NCBI GenBank assembly: GCA_034440575.1
Contig: JAOTOL010001501.1
Coordinates: 28,501 to 92,500, forward strand
Source of the DNA: Imbricaverruca yamaguchii
Taxonomy: Eukaryota; Arthropoda; Thecostraca; Neoverrucidae
Reading direction: 5' to 3'
Length of the DNA stretch: 64,000 nt
The stretch's first letter is position 1; every line of letters starts with the position of its first letter. Of the stretch, positions 53,301 to 64,000 are shown one piece after another. Below the pieces are notes generated by a model. That model had not been told where the DNA came from, did not search any database, and saw nothing but the letters and a program-made list of their open reading frames with translations. The position numbers were made by a program, and so were the translations under genes.

Positions 53301-56300
53301 CTGTGGTGACGTCACTGTGGTGACGTCACTGTGGTGCTGTCACTGTGGTGCTGTCACTGTGGTGCTGTCACTGTGGTGCTGTCACTGTGGTGCTGTCACT
53401 GTGGTGATGTCACTGTGGTGACGTCACTGTGGTGACGTCACTGTGGTGACGTCACTGTGGTGATGTCACTGTGGTGCTGTACTGTGGTGATGTCACTGTG
53501 GTGATGTCACTGTGGTGATGTCACTGTGGTGATGTCACTGTGATGCTGTCACTGTGGTGCTGTCACTGTGGTGATGTCACTGTGATGCTGTCACTGTGGT
53601 GATGTCACTGTGGTGATGTCACTGTGATACTGTCACTGTGGTGATGTCACTGTGGTGCTGTCACTGTGGTGACGTCACTGTGGTGCTGTCACTGTGGTGA
53701 TGTCACTGTGGTGACGTCACTGTGGTGCTGTCACTGTGGTGATGTCACTGTGGTGCTGTCACTGTGGTGACGTCACTGTGGTGATGTCACTGTGGTGATG
53801 TCACTGTGGTGATGTCACTGTGGTGATGTCACTGTGGTGCTGTCACTGTGGTGATGTCACTGTGGTGATGTCACTGTGGTGATGTCACTGTGGTGATGTC
53901 ACTGTGGTGCTGTCACTGTGGTGATGTCACTGTGATGCTGTCACTGTGGTGATGTCACTGTGGTGATGTCACTGTGATACTGTCACTGTGGTGATGTCAC
54001 TGTGGTGATGTCACTGTGATACTGTCACTGTGGTGCTGTCACTGTGGTGCTGTCACTGTGGTGATGTCACTGTGATGCTGTCACTGTGGTGACGTCACTG
54101 TGGTGACGTCACTGTGGTGACGTCACTGTGGTGACGTCACTGTGGTGACGTCACTGTGGTGACGTCACTGTGGTGATGTCACTGTGGTGCTGTCACTGTG
54201 GTGATGTCACTGTGGTGATGTCACTGTGGTGATGTCACTGAGGTGATGTCACTGTGATGCTGTCACTGTGGTGCTGTCACTGTGGTGATGTCACTGTGAT
54301 GCTGTCACTGTGGTGATGTCACTGTGGTGATGTCACTGTGATACTGTCACTGTGGTGATGTCACTGTGGTGATGTCACTGTGGTGCTGTCACTGTGGTGC
54401 TGTCACTGTGGTGATGTCACTGTGGTGACGTCACTGTGGTGACGTCACTGTGGTGATGTCACTGTGGTGATGTCACTGTGGTGATGTCACTGTGGTGATG
54501 TCACTGTGGTGATGTCACTGTGGTGCTGTCACTGTGGTGATGTCACTGTGGTGATGTCACTGTGGTGACGTCACTGTGGTGACGTCACTGTGGTGACGTC
54601 ACTGTGGTGATGTCACTGTGGTGATGTCACTGTGGTGATGTCACTGTGGTGCTGTCACTGTGGTGCTGTCACTGTGGTGCTGTCACTGTGGTGCTGTCAC
54701 TGTGGTGCTGTCACTGTGGTGATGTCACTGTGGTGCTGTCACTGTGGTGCTGTCACTGTGGTGCTGTCACTGTGGTGCTGTCACTGTGGTGACGTCACTG
54801 TGGTGATGTCACTGTGGTGATGTCACTGTGGTGCTGTCACTGTGGTGCTGTCACTGTGGTGATGTCACTGTGGTGATGTCACTGTGGTGATGTCACTGTG
54901 GTGATGTCACTGTGGTGATGTCACTGTGGTTACGTCACTGTGGTGACGTCACTGTGATGCTGTCACTGTGGTGCTGTCACTGTGGTGCTGTCACTGTGGT
55001 GATGTCACTGTGGTGCTGTCACTGTGGTGCTGTCACTGTGATGCTGTCACTGTGATGCTGTCACTGTGGTGCTGTCACTGTGATGCTGTCACTGTGGTGC
55101 TGTCACTGTGATGCTGTCACTGTGATGCTGTCACTGTGGTGCTGTCACTGTGGTGCTGTCACTGTGGTGCTGTCACTGTGGTGCTGTCACTGTGATGCTG
55201 TCACTGTGGTGCTGTCACTGTGATGCTGTCACTGTGATGCTGTCACTGTGGTGCTGTCACTGTGGTGATGTCACTGTGGTGATGTCACTGTGGTGATGTC
55301 ACTGTGGTGATGTCACTGTGGTTACGTCACTGTGGTGACGTCACTGTGGTGATGTCACTGTGATGCTGTCACTGTGGTGCTGTCACTGTGGTGCTGTCAC
55401 TGTGGTTACGTCACTGTGGTGATGTCACTGTGATGCTGTCACTGTGGTGATGTCACTGTGGTGATGTCACTGTGGTGCTGTCACTGTGGTGCTGTCACTG
55501 TGGTGATGTCACTGTGGTGCTGTCACTGTGGTGCTGTCACTGTGGTGATGTCACTGTGGTGCTGTCACTGTGGTGCTGTCACTGTGGTGATGTCACTGTG
55601 GTGATGTCACTGTGGTGACGTCACTGTGGTGACGTCACTGTGGTGCTGTCACTGTGGTGCTGTCACTGTGGTGCTGTCACTGTGGTGCTGTCACTGTGGT
55701 GACGTCACTGTGGTGCTGTCACTGTGGTGCTGTCACTGTGGTGATGTCACTGTGGTGCTGTCACTGTGGTGCTGTCACTGTGGTGATGTCACTGTGGTGA
55801 TGTCACTGTGATGCTGTCACTGTGGTGCTGTCACTGTGGTGATGTCACTGTGGTGCTGCCACTGTGGTGCTGTCACTGTGATGCTGTCACTGTGGTGCTG
55901 TCACTGTGGTGATGTCACTGTGGTGATGTCACTGTGGTGCTGTCACTGTGGTGATGTCACTGTGGTGATGTCACTGTGGTGCTGTCACTGTGGTGATGTC
56001 ACTGTGGTGCTGTCACTGTGGTGCTGTCACTGTGATGCTGTCACTGTGGTGCTGTCACTGTGGTGCTGTCACTGTGGTGATGTCACTGTGGTGACGTCAC
56101 TGTGGTGCTGTCACTGTGGTGCTGTCACTGTGGTGATGTCACTGTGGTGATGTCACTGTGGTGCTGTCACTGTGGTGATGTCACTGTGGTGATGTCACTG
56201 TGGTGCTGTCACTGTGGTGCTGTCACTGTGGTGATGTCACTGTGGTGCTGTCACTGTGGTGCTGTCACTGTGATGCTGTCACTGTGGTGCTGTCACTGTG

Positions 56301-57392
56301 GTGATGTCACTGTGGTGCTGTCACTGTGGTGATGTCACTGTGGTGCTGTCACTGTGGTGATGTCACTGTGGTGATGTCACTGTGGTGATGTCACTGTGGT
56401 GATGTCACTGTGGTGCTGTCACTGTGGTGCTGTCACTGTGGTGACGTCACTGTGGTGCTGTCACTGTGGTGCTGTCACTGTGGTGACGTCACTGTGGTGC
56501 TGTCACTGTGGTGATGTTACTGTGGTGACGTCACTGTGGTGATGTCACTGTGGTGCTGTCACTGTGGTGCTGTCACTGTGGCGCTGTCACTGTGGTGACG
56601 TCACTGTGGTGCTGTCACTGTGGTGATGTTACTGTGGTGACGTCACTGTGGTGATGTCACTGTGGTGCTGTCACTGTGGTGCTGTCACTGTGGTGATGTC
56701 ACTGTGGTGCTGTCACTGTGGTGCTGTCACTGTGGTGCTGTCACTGTGGTGACGTCACTGTGGTGCTGTCACTGTGGTGACGTCACTGTGGTGATGTCAC
56801 TGTGGTGATGTCACTGTGGTGCTGTCACTGTGGTGCTGTCACTGTGGTGATGTCACTGTGGTGCTGTCACTGTGGTGATGTCACTGTGGTGCTGTCACTG
56901 TGGTGCTGTCACTGTGGTGATGTCACTGTGGTGATGTCACTGTGGTGCTGTCACTGTGGTGCTGTCACTGTGGTGCTGTCACTGTGGTGATGTCACTGTG
57001 GTGCTGTCACTGTGGTGCTGTCACTGTGGTGATGTCACTGTGGTGCTGTCACTGTGGTGCTGTCACTGTGATGCTGTCACTGTGGTGCTGTCACTGTGGT
57101 GCTGTCACTGTGGTGACGTCACTGTGGTGCTGTCACTGTGGTGCTGTCACTGTGGTAATGTCACTGTGGTGATGTCACTGTGGTGACGTCACTGTGGTGA
57201 CGTCACTGTGGTGATGTCACTGTGGTGATGTCACTGTGGTGCTGTCACTGTGGTGCTGTCACTGTGGTGCTGTCACTGTGGTGCTGTCACTGTGGTGCTG
57301 TCACTGTGGTGCTGTCACTGTGGTGCTGTCACTGTGGTGCTGTCACTGTGGTGATGTCACTGTGGTGCTGTCACTGTGGTGCTGTCACTGTG
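53301..57392. repeat. 14-bp satellite-like array, ~4.1 kb, ~290 copies
   Basis: Unit CTGTGGTGNNGTCA, where NN is mostly AT or CT and in roughly three dozen units AC, giving TGACGTCA. Other changes are rare (GTGATACTGTC, GGTTACGTC, one 13-bp unit near 53477). Short higher-order patterns repeat, for example around 53520-53640, 53930-54030 and 54240-54350. No spacers. Confidence 0.97.
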
Positions 57393-58930
57393 ATCCAGAA
57401 TTCACCGGACGTTTGCAACTTCCCGATGACCACGGAACTGATAACGATTTGACGGTCACATGCTTGTCACCATTTCCTCACCTTGGATCCGCTTCTAACA
57501 TGAGAAGACTCAAAGTCAGGAATTCTGTAGGTAAGCAAGGTAATATGCGCTGTTGGATTTCCAATTTGTCACCTGAACACCAAAACAATAAAAATATTAT
57601 ATGCATGTGCTGCTCGTAGACTTCCGCCATAAGATGTCGTGGTGTCTCCAAATATTCCTTCCCTGGAGTCGCCTCTGATATAATTATAAAACTAAAGTTA
57701 TGCTACGAAATATAAAATAAAAGGTTAGGAATAGTCGCTGAGTCTCACGCTCCTATCACAAAGCGTTAGAGAGCGGCAGACGAAGAAACACAAGGGGACA
57801 GAATCCGACCCACCCCCGCTACCGGAGAGGGTTAAAACAGTTTTAGGCCACAATTGTCAATTGCTTATTGCTTATTGTTTATTGACAACAATCTCCATCA
57901 CACACTTAGCCTTTTACAGGATAAATCATCAGATAAAAACGTAAACAGAACAGGTGAGCAGTTTTCGGTTCAAACAAGCTGTTAAAACTGCATCGATGTC
58001 CGATGGCTACGCGATCCAGATGTTAGCGCGAGCCACAGCATATACATACCTAGCTGCCTGCGGCTTAGATGCATTTAGCGAGTTCGCGAGCATGTCCGCA
58101 CTTAGTGTCTTCGTTAAAAATGTATTCGTCTCTTAATAGTCTTTTGAATAATCCACACCCAATGGATTCCACAGGTGCATACGACACATTAAATAAAACA
58201 GGTTGTTTGTTTCTCCTGATTGGGCCACATAATCAAAAGTTCTGCAATAAAACAGATGAGACCGTCCTACCGCATAAAGTATTTCGCAGGAAGATGATGG
58301 ACTGTACGCGACGAGTGGACACAGACGTCATGCTATAAAAGCGAAGAAGGTGCTGATATTGCAGATATTCCAGCCGAGGTGTGTCGCTACCGTTGTGAGA
58401 TAGCCACATTTATGTTCTGCCCTGTCCATCTGGGGCAGATGTGTCGTGGCCACATCTGCCTAGATGACGGAGCAATGCTCAAGGTGAGACTTAGGCTGTG
58501 TTCTTTGTCACGTTCCGTCCACGAATTCCCTGGACTCTTCTTTTTTTTTACATTTTTAAATTTCCCTACCCATTAATAGGTAGGCAGGAGTGCCCTTCCA
58601 TACCCGTGCGACCTAATTACGTTAAATTCCAAGGGTGAGAGGTAGGTCATGGTAAGCAAATCAAGGCAGGTCACGCCACTCCCCGCTCCTGTTTCTTGCT
58701 GGACAGATCCCGCCACCAGATATTAGTAAAAGATGTTCCTGAAGCCCTCTCAGACAATTAGCAATGCTAGTAACGTCTTCGAGGGCTCCACGAAAATAAC
58801 TGCTATAGGTGTTAATGGGGAAATAATACAAAATCATAACCTTGCACATGCATTTCCTAAACTACTACAACACTAAGAAGAAAGAACGACCAAGTATGAA
58901 GAGGAAGAAAGAAAAGAAAACATGATTCTT
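57393..58930. other. Region between the array and the LINE
   Basis: No gene I can support. At 57785-57835, CCGGAGAGGGTTAA and the sequence after it resemble the outer edge of TTAA element copy E and its flank (49805-49860), so a related repeat may end here. A TTATTGCTTATTG repeat lies at 57862-57885. Confidence 0.4.
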
Positions 58931-61900
58931 AAACGAAAATGTCCAAATGATACCAGATCACCATGCATAGCACATTACCATTACCAACATATTATTGAAA
59001 AAGTTCATATTTTCTAATAATGTATTGTCTGATGTGTTTCTTCAAGATCATATTACTCCTAGGTACATCATCAATCCTGTGGAAGTGAGAGCATATTATT
59101 TTATTCCAGGCTTTTGGTGCAATAAAGGGTAATGAAAACATTCTATAATTGATATCAGAAAAGGGTATTTGAAAATGTTGTCTAACTCTCAGGCCACCTT
59201 GTTCATAAAGTTGAAACATATTAGAAAGAGGTGCTGGTAATGATTGATTTAGAAAACCTAGCATGATGTAAATACATTGCTCATCAACTATGTCCAGAAA
59301 CTTTTGAACTCTATGTTTAATAAACAATTAATTTGTATGGTATAAGTACGGTTTCTTATCAACAATCCTAATAACACGCTTCTGCAACTTAATAATTTTA
59401 TCAAGCTTAGAGTGATACGTACTTCCCCATACAACAGCACAATAATTTAAATATGGCAATATTAGAGAATTATACAGAAGAAGCAATTCACAAGTTGATA
59501 AAAAGTACCTAGACTTGCCTATAATTCCAATATTCCTGCTAAGTTTTGAAGAGATGGCATTTATATGGCTTTTCCATGTCATGTCTTCATCAATAAATAC
59601 ACCTAAATATTTTATACAGCTATGCCTTCTAAAATTGGAAGTATTTATTTTGACATGAAGGTCATCACATGGTTTCCTGGAAAAAATTTGATATCCAGTC
59701 TTCTCAGCATTAATAGATAATCTGTTGGTATGAAACCATGTAATTATTTTGGGTATTACCTCATTTACTTTACTTTGTAATTCAGAATGATCATTAGCTG
59801 TAATAGTTACGGCAGTGTCGTCTGCAAGTAAAAGCTAGCCAAATTGGAAACATTGCAGAGATCGTTAATGTATAAAGTAAATAGGAGAGGTCCAAGAATC
59901 GAACCTTGAGGAACACCTTTTGTGACATGTAATGGTTGGGAGATGATGTAATGTATCTTGGTTCTTTGAGATCTATTTGATAAGTATGAGGCTAACAGTT
60001 TATATATATATATATTTCCTCTAAAGCCAATAAAGTTCAATTTTTGTAACAAAATGCTGATGCTGACGGTGTCAAAAGCTTTTTTTAAATCAAGATACAG
60101 AGTACAAACTAATTTATTATTTACAAGGGATTTAGTTACTTCGTTATGCATCAGAGCAATTGGCATGTATGCGCTGTGTTTTTTTTTGTTAAGCCGAATT
60201 GCAATGGGTGCATGATATTATTTTCATTTAGAAATGATGATACCCAAAAGTGTATTAATCTTTCCAGTACTTTCGAAAATATTGGTAGCAAAGAGATTGG
60301 CCTATAATTCGTAAATTTATTATTTTCCCCTGCTTTATATACAGGAATTATAACTGCAGATTTTAATCTATCAGGGAATATTGCAGTGTTCAGACAAAGA
60401 TTAAAGAAATATGTTAGATGTTGCAAAATACTTCTATATGTTCCAAACAAAATTTTGGTACTAATTTTATCCATACCTCCACCCACAGGGTTTAAAGTCA
60501 TAATAATGTCTTCAATCTGAGCATCATTAACAGAAGGAATATTGTTAATGCTTGCATAATTAGGCTGTGTAAGATAATTTAATGGACTGATGTGTGTCGC
60601 AGGTATTTTTGTTTCCAACTCACTACCTATCGTTGAAAAAAATGTATTAAATTTATCAGGTATTTGTTCATTTACACAGGTAGTCCCAGAGTTATCAGCA
60701 AACCACATTGGAGGAACTGTTTGCAATACATTCTTGTGGATAATTTCATTCAAATACTTCCATGTTTTTTTGCCATCACCTTTGCTATCCTGAAATGCCC
60801 TCTTGTAATATAATCGTTTCGCATCCCTAAGCACATTGCAAAGCATGTTCCTATACATTTTGTATTTATTTTCATTCAGTAAAATTTTATTCCTAATATA
60901 TTTTGCATATAGCTAATTTTTTGTATTTATTGAACACAGAAGTGCAAGGGTTACCCATGGTTTAATTGGATTCTTTCTTCTACTGGGTGTAAAAGTTTTA
61001 GATAATTTGTTTATACCTGTTTCATAAGCCTTAATAAGTTTGTTGCATGCTTGATTAGCATCAGTCTCATCTTGAAAGGCTTCCAAGGTACTAATGAGGT
61101 AATCATTTAATTCACTGATTTTATTCTTATCAAAGACTGTCACTGAATGTCTTGTTATAGTTGTGCTTTGAATTAATGACAGATTAAGAAAAACTGGAAG
61201 ATGATCCGATAAATCATGAAGTAGAATTCCTGAATTGTTCACGACATTAACATCATTTATAAATATATTATCCAAAAGGGCATCAGAATTATTAGAAATC
61301 CGGGTCGCTTTCGAGATGGTTGGGGAAAATCCATAGGAATTTAACATATTCATAAAACTAAGTGTGGGTTTATCAGAGTGATATTTCAAAATATTGTAAT
61401 TGAAGTCCCCTGCTATGACACATGTGCACTTAGTGTTTTCCAATGAATCAAGTATTTTTTCCAAGTAGTCCATAAATAAAGTATGGCTCAGGTTTGGAGG
61501 TCTATATATTTCCCCCAATAGGAATCTCTTTGCTGGTACACCCAACTTCATTTTGATTTCCAGAAAACTTGTCTCAAAATGATCACTCTCCAGGTCTTTT
61601 CTTTCCCTAGCCTCATATCTATTACTTACATATATTGCTGTACCTCCACCTTCACCTTCTTTTCTACTAGATGCAAAAGATTATAATTTTTTAGACTAAA
61701 GTATTGCTCTAAATCTTTCTTCAACCATGTCTCTGACACACAAATAACTGACCAATCAACTTCAAAATTTGTTAGAAGATTAATAACATCATCAAATTTA
61801 TTCTTGAGGGACCTTGCATTGATATGAAGTACTGAGAACCCAACATTCAAGTTAAGTGATTGAGGTAATGAATAATATTTACACTGTGACAGTATATGTT

Positions 61901-61997
61901 CATGAGGAGGGTATTTATCACTCAAATCATTCCCTAGCAACTCCAATGTAGCTCCTTCAAATTTAAACTCTGAAATCATGTGCCGTTCTTTGTACAT
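58930..61997 (-). mobile_element. Nearly complete AT-rich LINE (endonuclease plus RT)
   Basis: Reading down from 61997: APE endonuclease start LHINARSLKNKFDDVINLL and VICVSETW; after a frameshift near 61680, LLGEIYRPPN, GDFNYNILK and HDLSDHLPVF; linker RRKNPIKPWV; RT with YRPISLLPIFSKVLERLI, LYLDLKKAFDTVSI, GVPQGSILGPLLFTLYINDL and LLADDTAVTI; thumb YLGVFIDEDMTWKSHI and LILPYLNYCAVVWGSTYHS; C-terminus IAPKAWNKII to the stop near 58992. Inactivated by in-frame stops at 60913 and 59328 and frameshifts near 61680, 60165 (an A-run) and 59830. The domain set fits the Jockey/CR1 group. It is conspicuously more AT-rich than its surroundings, and the small number of lesions suggests it is young. Confidence 0.88.
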
Positions 61998-62339
61998 TCC
62001 TCACGAATTCTACGGCCAGATTTCGTGGATTCTGAGGAACGCGCGGACTGAAAAAGGGTGTCCAGCCCCGTCCTGTACGGCTTTCCCAAGATGGCGACGC
62101 ACATTGAAAGTGATGTGCGGGCCAAGGAATATATTGCAAATTCGTAAGCAATGTTGTGGTGTGGATACGTTTGGGCTAGATTGTGCGAAGGTGTTACTAA
62201 TGAATGTCACGCTCCTGCCTGCGAGTATTTTCCCTTGCAGCGTGACCAAATACTCAACTATTGAGGTGAAACAGCAGGAAGCCAGACACTATCTTCAGAA
62301 GCTTCTTTCCCTGATTATTTGCATCTCCACTCCGTAAAC
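61998..62339. other. Flank of the LINE
   Basis: No gene recognised. GC content rises sharply at the LINE 5' border, marking the insertion edge. Confidence 0.4.
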
Positions 62340-62690
62340 ATGCCGATGTCGGCCCGCTGTCCGCATGTGTCGGGACGAGCTCGACATCTCATAAACGGCA
62401 TCCCGACATTGTGCCGCTTTCGGCCCGATATCAGCATACTGATCTGGAATATCAACATATGTCGGGTTGAATTCGACATATCAATAGCGGCCAGCTGACG
62501 TCGGGCCGTTGTCAGACATCCCACTCCACAGCCGACAGTGGGTCCCTAGGGTCCCGACGGCAGCCTGACAGCGGTTCCACTTTGGCTGGGTGTCGGTTGC
62601 TCCACTCATCAGCCGACAGCGGTCCCACTGGCGTCCAGATGGCGGAACGACGTCAGTCCGCTGTCGGCCTGTTCACTGGGCAATGACGAA
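62340..62690. repeat. Dispersed CCGACAGCGG / CCGCTGTCGG motif cluster
   Basis: Many imperfect copies of GATGTCGGCC, CCGACAGCGG and their complements occur in both orientations over 350 bp, with possible hairpins. Probably a small non-autonomous element. No coding frame. Confidence 0.5.
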
Positions 62691-63204
62691 TGCAAATGTC
62701 CTCCCTACCCTTGACATGCCTGTCATAGCCTGCTCTGAGCATATCTGGCATTGGTCTACTTAGAACACGATCCATCTCAGAATGATTTCTCATTTTTATC
62801 CTTTTTTACGGTATATCCATGCGCATATCATTAGGCATCATTGGTCAATAACAATAAGATCATATGTGCGAGCTTTGTATAATTATTGGTGTTGCCAACA
62901 AGCGATTCAACCACATTGTTTTAATGCAACAGTATGCAATTGATGCTAATCAAAACAATTAGTAGGAAGGTTTGCGAACAGAGACACAAATGGCTCACAT
63001 AAGTAATCCGGCGCGAAATTTCGCAGAACGCTCCTAGGCGTCCACGAAATGTGCGACGTCACAATCCACGGAATCCGCGGAATGAAGGAGACAAAGAACG
63101 TACCCTTAATGTTCGCGTTATATGCCAACAACAGATAAATTTTCGATAATTTGCTACCGCGTACTCCTGCTTGCATTGATCTAATAAACAGCCAGAGACC
63201 TCAG
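62691..63204. other. Unassigned
   Basis: Nothing recognised. Confidence 0.4.
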
Positions 63205-63620
63205 TTCGTAGTTGACACAGTTTTCGCCACGTGCTAAGCGAATGTCAATTTACTGTCCAGGTACACACCCAGGTCTCACAGCACAGTCTCACACTGTAGC
63301 GTCGTGTCGTGTACCTTATTTTGAAATTGCACAGGAGTACGACGGAGGGTCATTGTTAACGACCTGCATTTCAGAGGGTTCAAGGATAGCATCCAGTTTG
63401 CCGACCACTTGCAAAGGGAATCAATATCCCTCTGCAGGCTGGTCGCGTCGTCCACAGATGTTACCCTGCTAAACATTTTGACGTCATCAGCAAATATTAG
63501 CCATTCCGTGTCAATCCTGGATGGCAGGTCGGCCACAAACAGGGAAAATAACAGAGGGACCACTAAACTCCCTTCCGGTACACCGGAAGTGACGTCAGCC
63601 CAGTCCGAGACGGTTGACTA
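63205..63620 (-). mobile_element. LINE reverse-transcriptase fragment (CR1/L2-like)
   Basis: VSDWADVTSGVPEGSLVVPL, then LFSLFVADLPSR, WLIFADDVKMFS and LQRDIDSLCKWSANWMLSLN match RT blocks from GVPQGS to the FADD catalytic box and the following helix. The start and end of the element are missing. Confidence 0.82.
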
Positions 63621-64000
63621 TGGGTCTGTTCCCGCGCCCCCATCCGGAACAGGTCGAGCGTCCATTTCCTCTACCAGCCCTTGCCGCTTCTCATCCGGAA
63701 TTGGTTTACCCTCATCGAACCTCCACCGGATGAGAAAAAAAAACCTAATCCTACCGGTCGACGGTCCAGGAAGGAATGCGACAAACGTGCCACAACAGTG
63801 ATGTTCAGCAGGAATTTGTTTAACCTGATTGATTCCATTGTTGATTTTGATTCCATGTTAGTCAGGGTCACAGTCATCGGGCTGTATATACTGCACTTCC
63901 TTTATTTTAGAGCTGCTTTTAGGAAGAAATCCAACAGACATTTGACATGGATTGGACAGTGATGGATATAAGCAGTCACCTATGTTTTGTGTCACCAGCT
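63621..64000. other. Right edge of the window
   Basis: No gene recognised. CTCATCCGG and CCGGATGAG (63691-63735) form an inverted pair. Confidence 0.4.

Noticed and set aside
53301..57392. CRISPR array or coding repeat (open frames reading SLWCCHCG)
   Set aside because: The 14-bp units abut with no spacers in a eukaryotic intergenic region, and the open frames arise from the period (3 x 14 = 42) without stops.

Overview
The window is nuclear DNA of a eukaryote, most likely an arthropod. Three things point there: intron-rich genes with GT-AG borders, a dense mix of LINEs, a SINE, a Penelope-like element and non-autonomous DNA transposons, and a short (TTAGG)n tract, which is the arthropod telomere unit. 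The host gene family is the vitellogenic/CPVL-type serine carboxypeptidase, common in ticks and crustaceans. I cannot resolve the species. No bacterial operon, CRISPR array or rRNA is visible.

Host genes. Two paralogous serine carboxypeptidases (family S10) lie head-to-tail on the minus strand. The upstream gene is complete: seven exons (48605-48775, 44510-44617, 43616-43799, 42298-42444, 34942-35016, 32210-32376, 28574-29137) join with compatible phases into a 471-residue protein with an intact Ser201/Asp387/His444 triad and a signal peptide. The second gene shows exon 1 (20748-20924), exon 2 (1199-1300) and exon 3 (257-440); its last exons lie beyond the left edge. Everything else I can identify sits in their introns, between them, or upstream.

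Layout. 1-20.7 kb is the 5' half of gene 2. Its roughly 19.4-kb intron 1 holds LINE fragments, two decayed transposase-like genes (4.36-7.04 kb and 18.4-20.1 kb), a tRNA-derived SINE and a 30-bp minisatellite. 20.9-28.6 kb is intergenic: a divergent ~275-bp tandem repeat interrupted by two TTAA-flanked elements, then short repeats. 28.6-48.8 kb is gene 1. Its introns carry a 15-bp minisatellite, a 42-bp minisatellite built from the exon 1 splice donor, a hAT-like element containing the TTAGG tract, an inverted pair of TTAA elements, Penelope-like 3' ends and about 1.1 kb of degenerate AGTC repeat. 48.8-64 kb is upstream of gene 1: another TTAA element, a 41-bp and a 56/61-bp minisatellite, a 4.1-kb array of a 14-bp unit containing many TGACGTCA octamers, a nearly complete AT-rich LINE and a second LINE fragment.

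The carboxypeptidases are the only genes I would treat as functional. The signal most worth following is the 42-bp array starting exactly at the exon 1/intron 1 border of gene 1: every unit carries a donor-like GTGAGT in the same phase and the array is open in that frame, so donor choice could add 14-residue repeats to the protein N-terminus. Exon 3 is almost identical between the two genes while exons 1 and 2 have diverged, which suggests gene conversion.
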